Shown here: piece by piece, positions 63,951 to 64,000 of the stretch
Layout: every line of letters starts with the position of its first letter
Position numbering within the stretch: position 1 is the first letter of the stretch
Assembly: GCF_900100845.1 (NCBI RefSeq)
Contig: NZ_FNFP01000001.1
Coordinates: 558,001 to 622,000 of the forward strand
Direction of reading: 5' to 3'
DNA: 64,000 bases
Source of the DNA: Natronincola ferrireducens
GTDB lineage: Bacteria; Bacillota; Clostridia; Peptostreptococcales; Natronincolaceae
The notes under the pieces: generated by a model
Told to the model about the DNA's origin: nothing
What the model saw: the letters and a program-made list of their open reading frames with translations, nothing else
Database searches by the model: none
Made by a program: the position numbers and the translations under genes

Positions 63951-64000
63951 AATAAAGGCAAGAAAATATATGCAAGAAAAAACTGGATTATAATAAATTT

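Overview
The window is a low-GC Firmicute chromosome, most likely from an anaerobic, spore-forming member of the Clostridia (Alkaliphilus/Natronincola-like is my inference). The signs are an alpha/beta small acid-soluble spore protein, a T-box ahead of trpS, PyrR-type leaders, strictly anaerobic enzymes (glycyl radical enzyme, tungsten-type aldehyde:ferredoxin oxidoreductase, 2-hydroxyacyl-CoA dehydratase-type activase), many Na+- or proton-coupled transporters and strong GGAGG ribosome binding sites. I saw no rRNA, tRNA, CRISPR array, prophage or complete insertion sequence. The only mobile-looking DNA is a small MITE-like repeat family (three full copies and one truncated) and one antiporter gene of clearly higher GC.

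Layout. 1-1106: C-terminal part of a chemotaxis receptor. 1269-5922: HypD-type glycyl radical enzyme (trans-4-hydroxyproline dehydratase), its activase and an M24 Xaa-Pro peptidase, a set suited to hydroxyproline peptides. 6103-7692 (minus): pyrBI behind a PyrR-type leader. 7911-10662: ADP-ribosylglycohydrolase/TPR fusion and an MFS exporter. 10988-15616: cardiolipin synthase-like protein, then three overlapping genes related to activators of 2-hydroxyacyl-CoA dehydratases. 15719-27706: a glycerol/glycerophosphodiester regulon: TRAP transporter, glpQ, HAD phosphatase, glpP, mgtC-like gene, glpK and a three-gene glycerol-3-phosphate dehydrogenase module. Three untranslated leaders in this region share an ACAGGAGA element followed by an intrinsic terminator, which I infer to be the targets of the GlpP antiterminator encoded among them. 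27901-30601: zinc-type ABC transporter with a palindrome at its transcription start. 30810-37214: small redox and sensor genes (thioredoxin-like, DUF1858, Crp/Fnr regulator, [4Fe-4S] membrane protein, CsoR repressor, glutaredoxin) and an H-NOX/chemotaxis receptor fusion. 37234-41115: T-box/trpS, spore protein, DUF881 protein and small unknowns.

41362-58382 looks like an amine and polyamine region. Three near-consensus sigma-54 (-24/-12) promoters precede a putrescine aminotransferase, a CoA-acylating aldehyde dehydrogenase/GabT pair and a saccharopine dehydrogenase-like/ferredoxin/AOR/MoaD/Na+ symporter operon. A sigma-54 enhancer-binding regulator with GAF and PAS domains lies between them. 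Agmatinase and spermidine synthase follow. A NhaC-type antiporter gene of about 50% GC or more, with a structured leader, sits inside this region.

58467-63950: a PNPOx-like flavoprotein, an M28 peptidase, a secreted protein with two near-identical sensor-like repeats, and cinA. The observations most worth follow-up are the three shared glp leaders placing a TRAP transporter under probable GlpP control, the structured leader of the antiporter, the sigma-54 amine regulon with its AOR module, the H-NOX receptor with a Tyr/Trp/Asn distal pocket, and the split dehydratase-activase trio.
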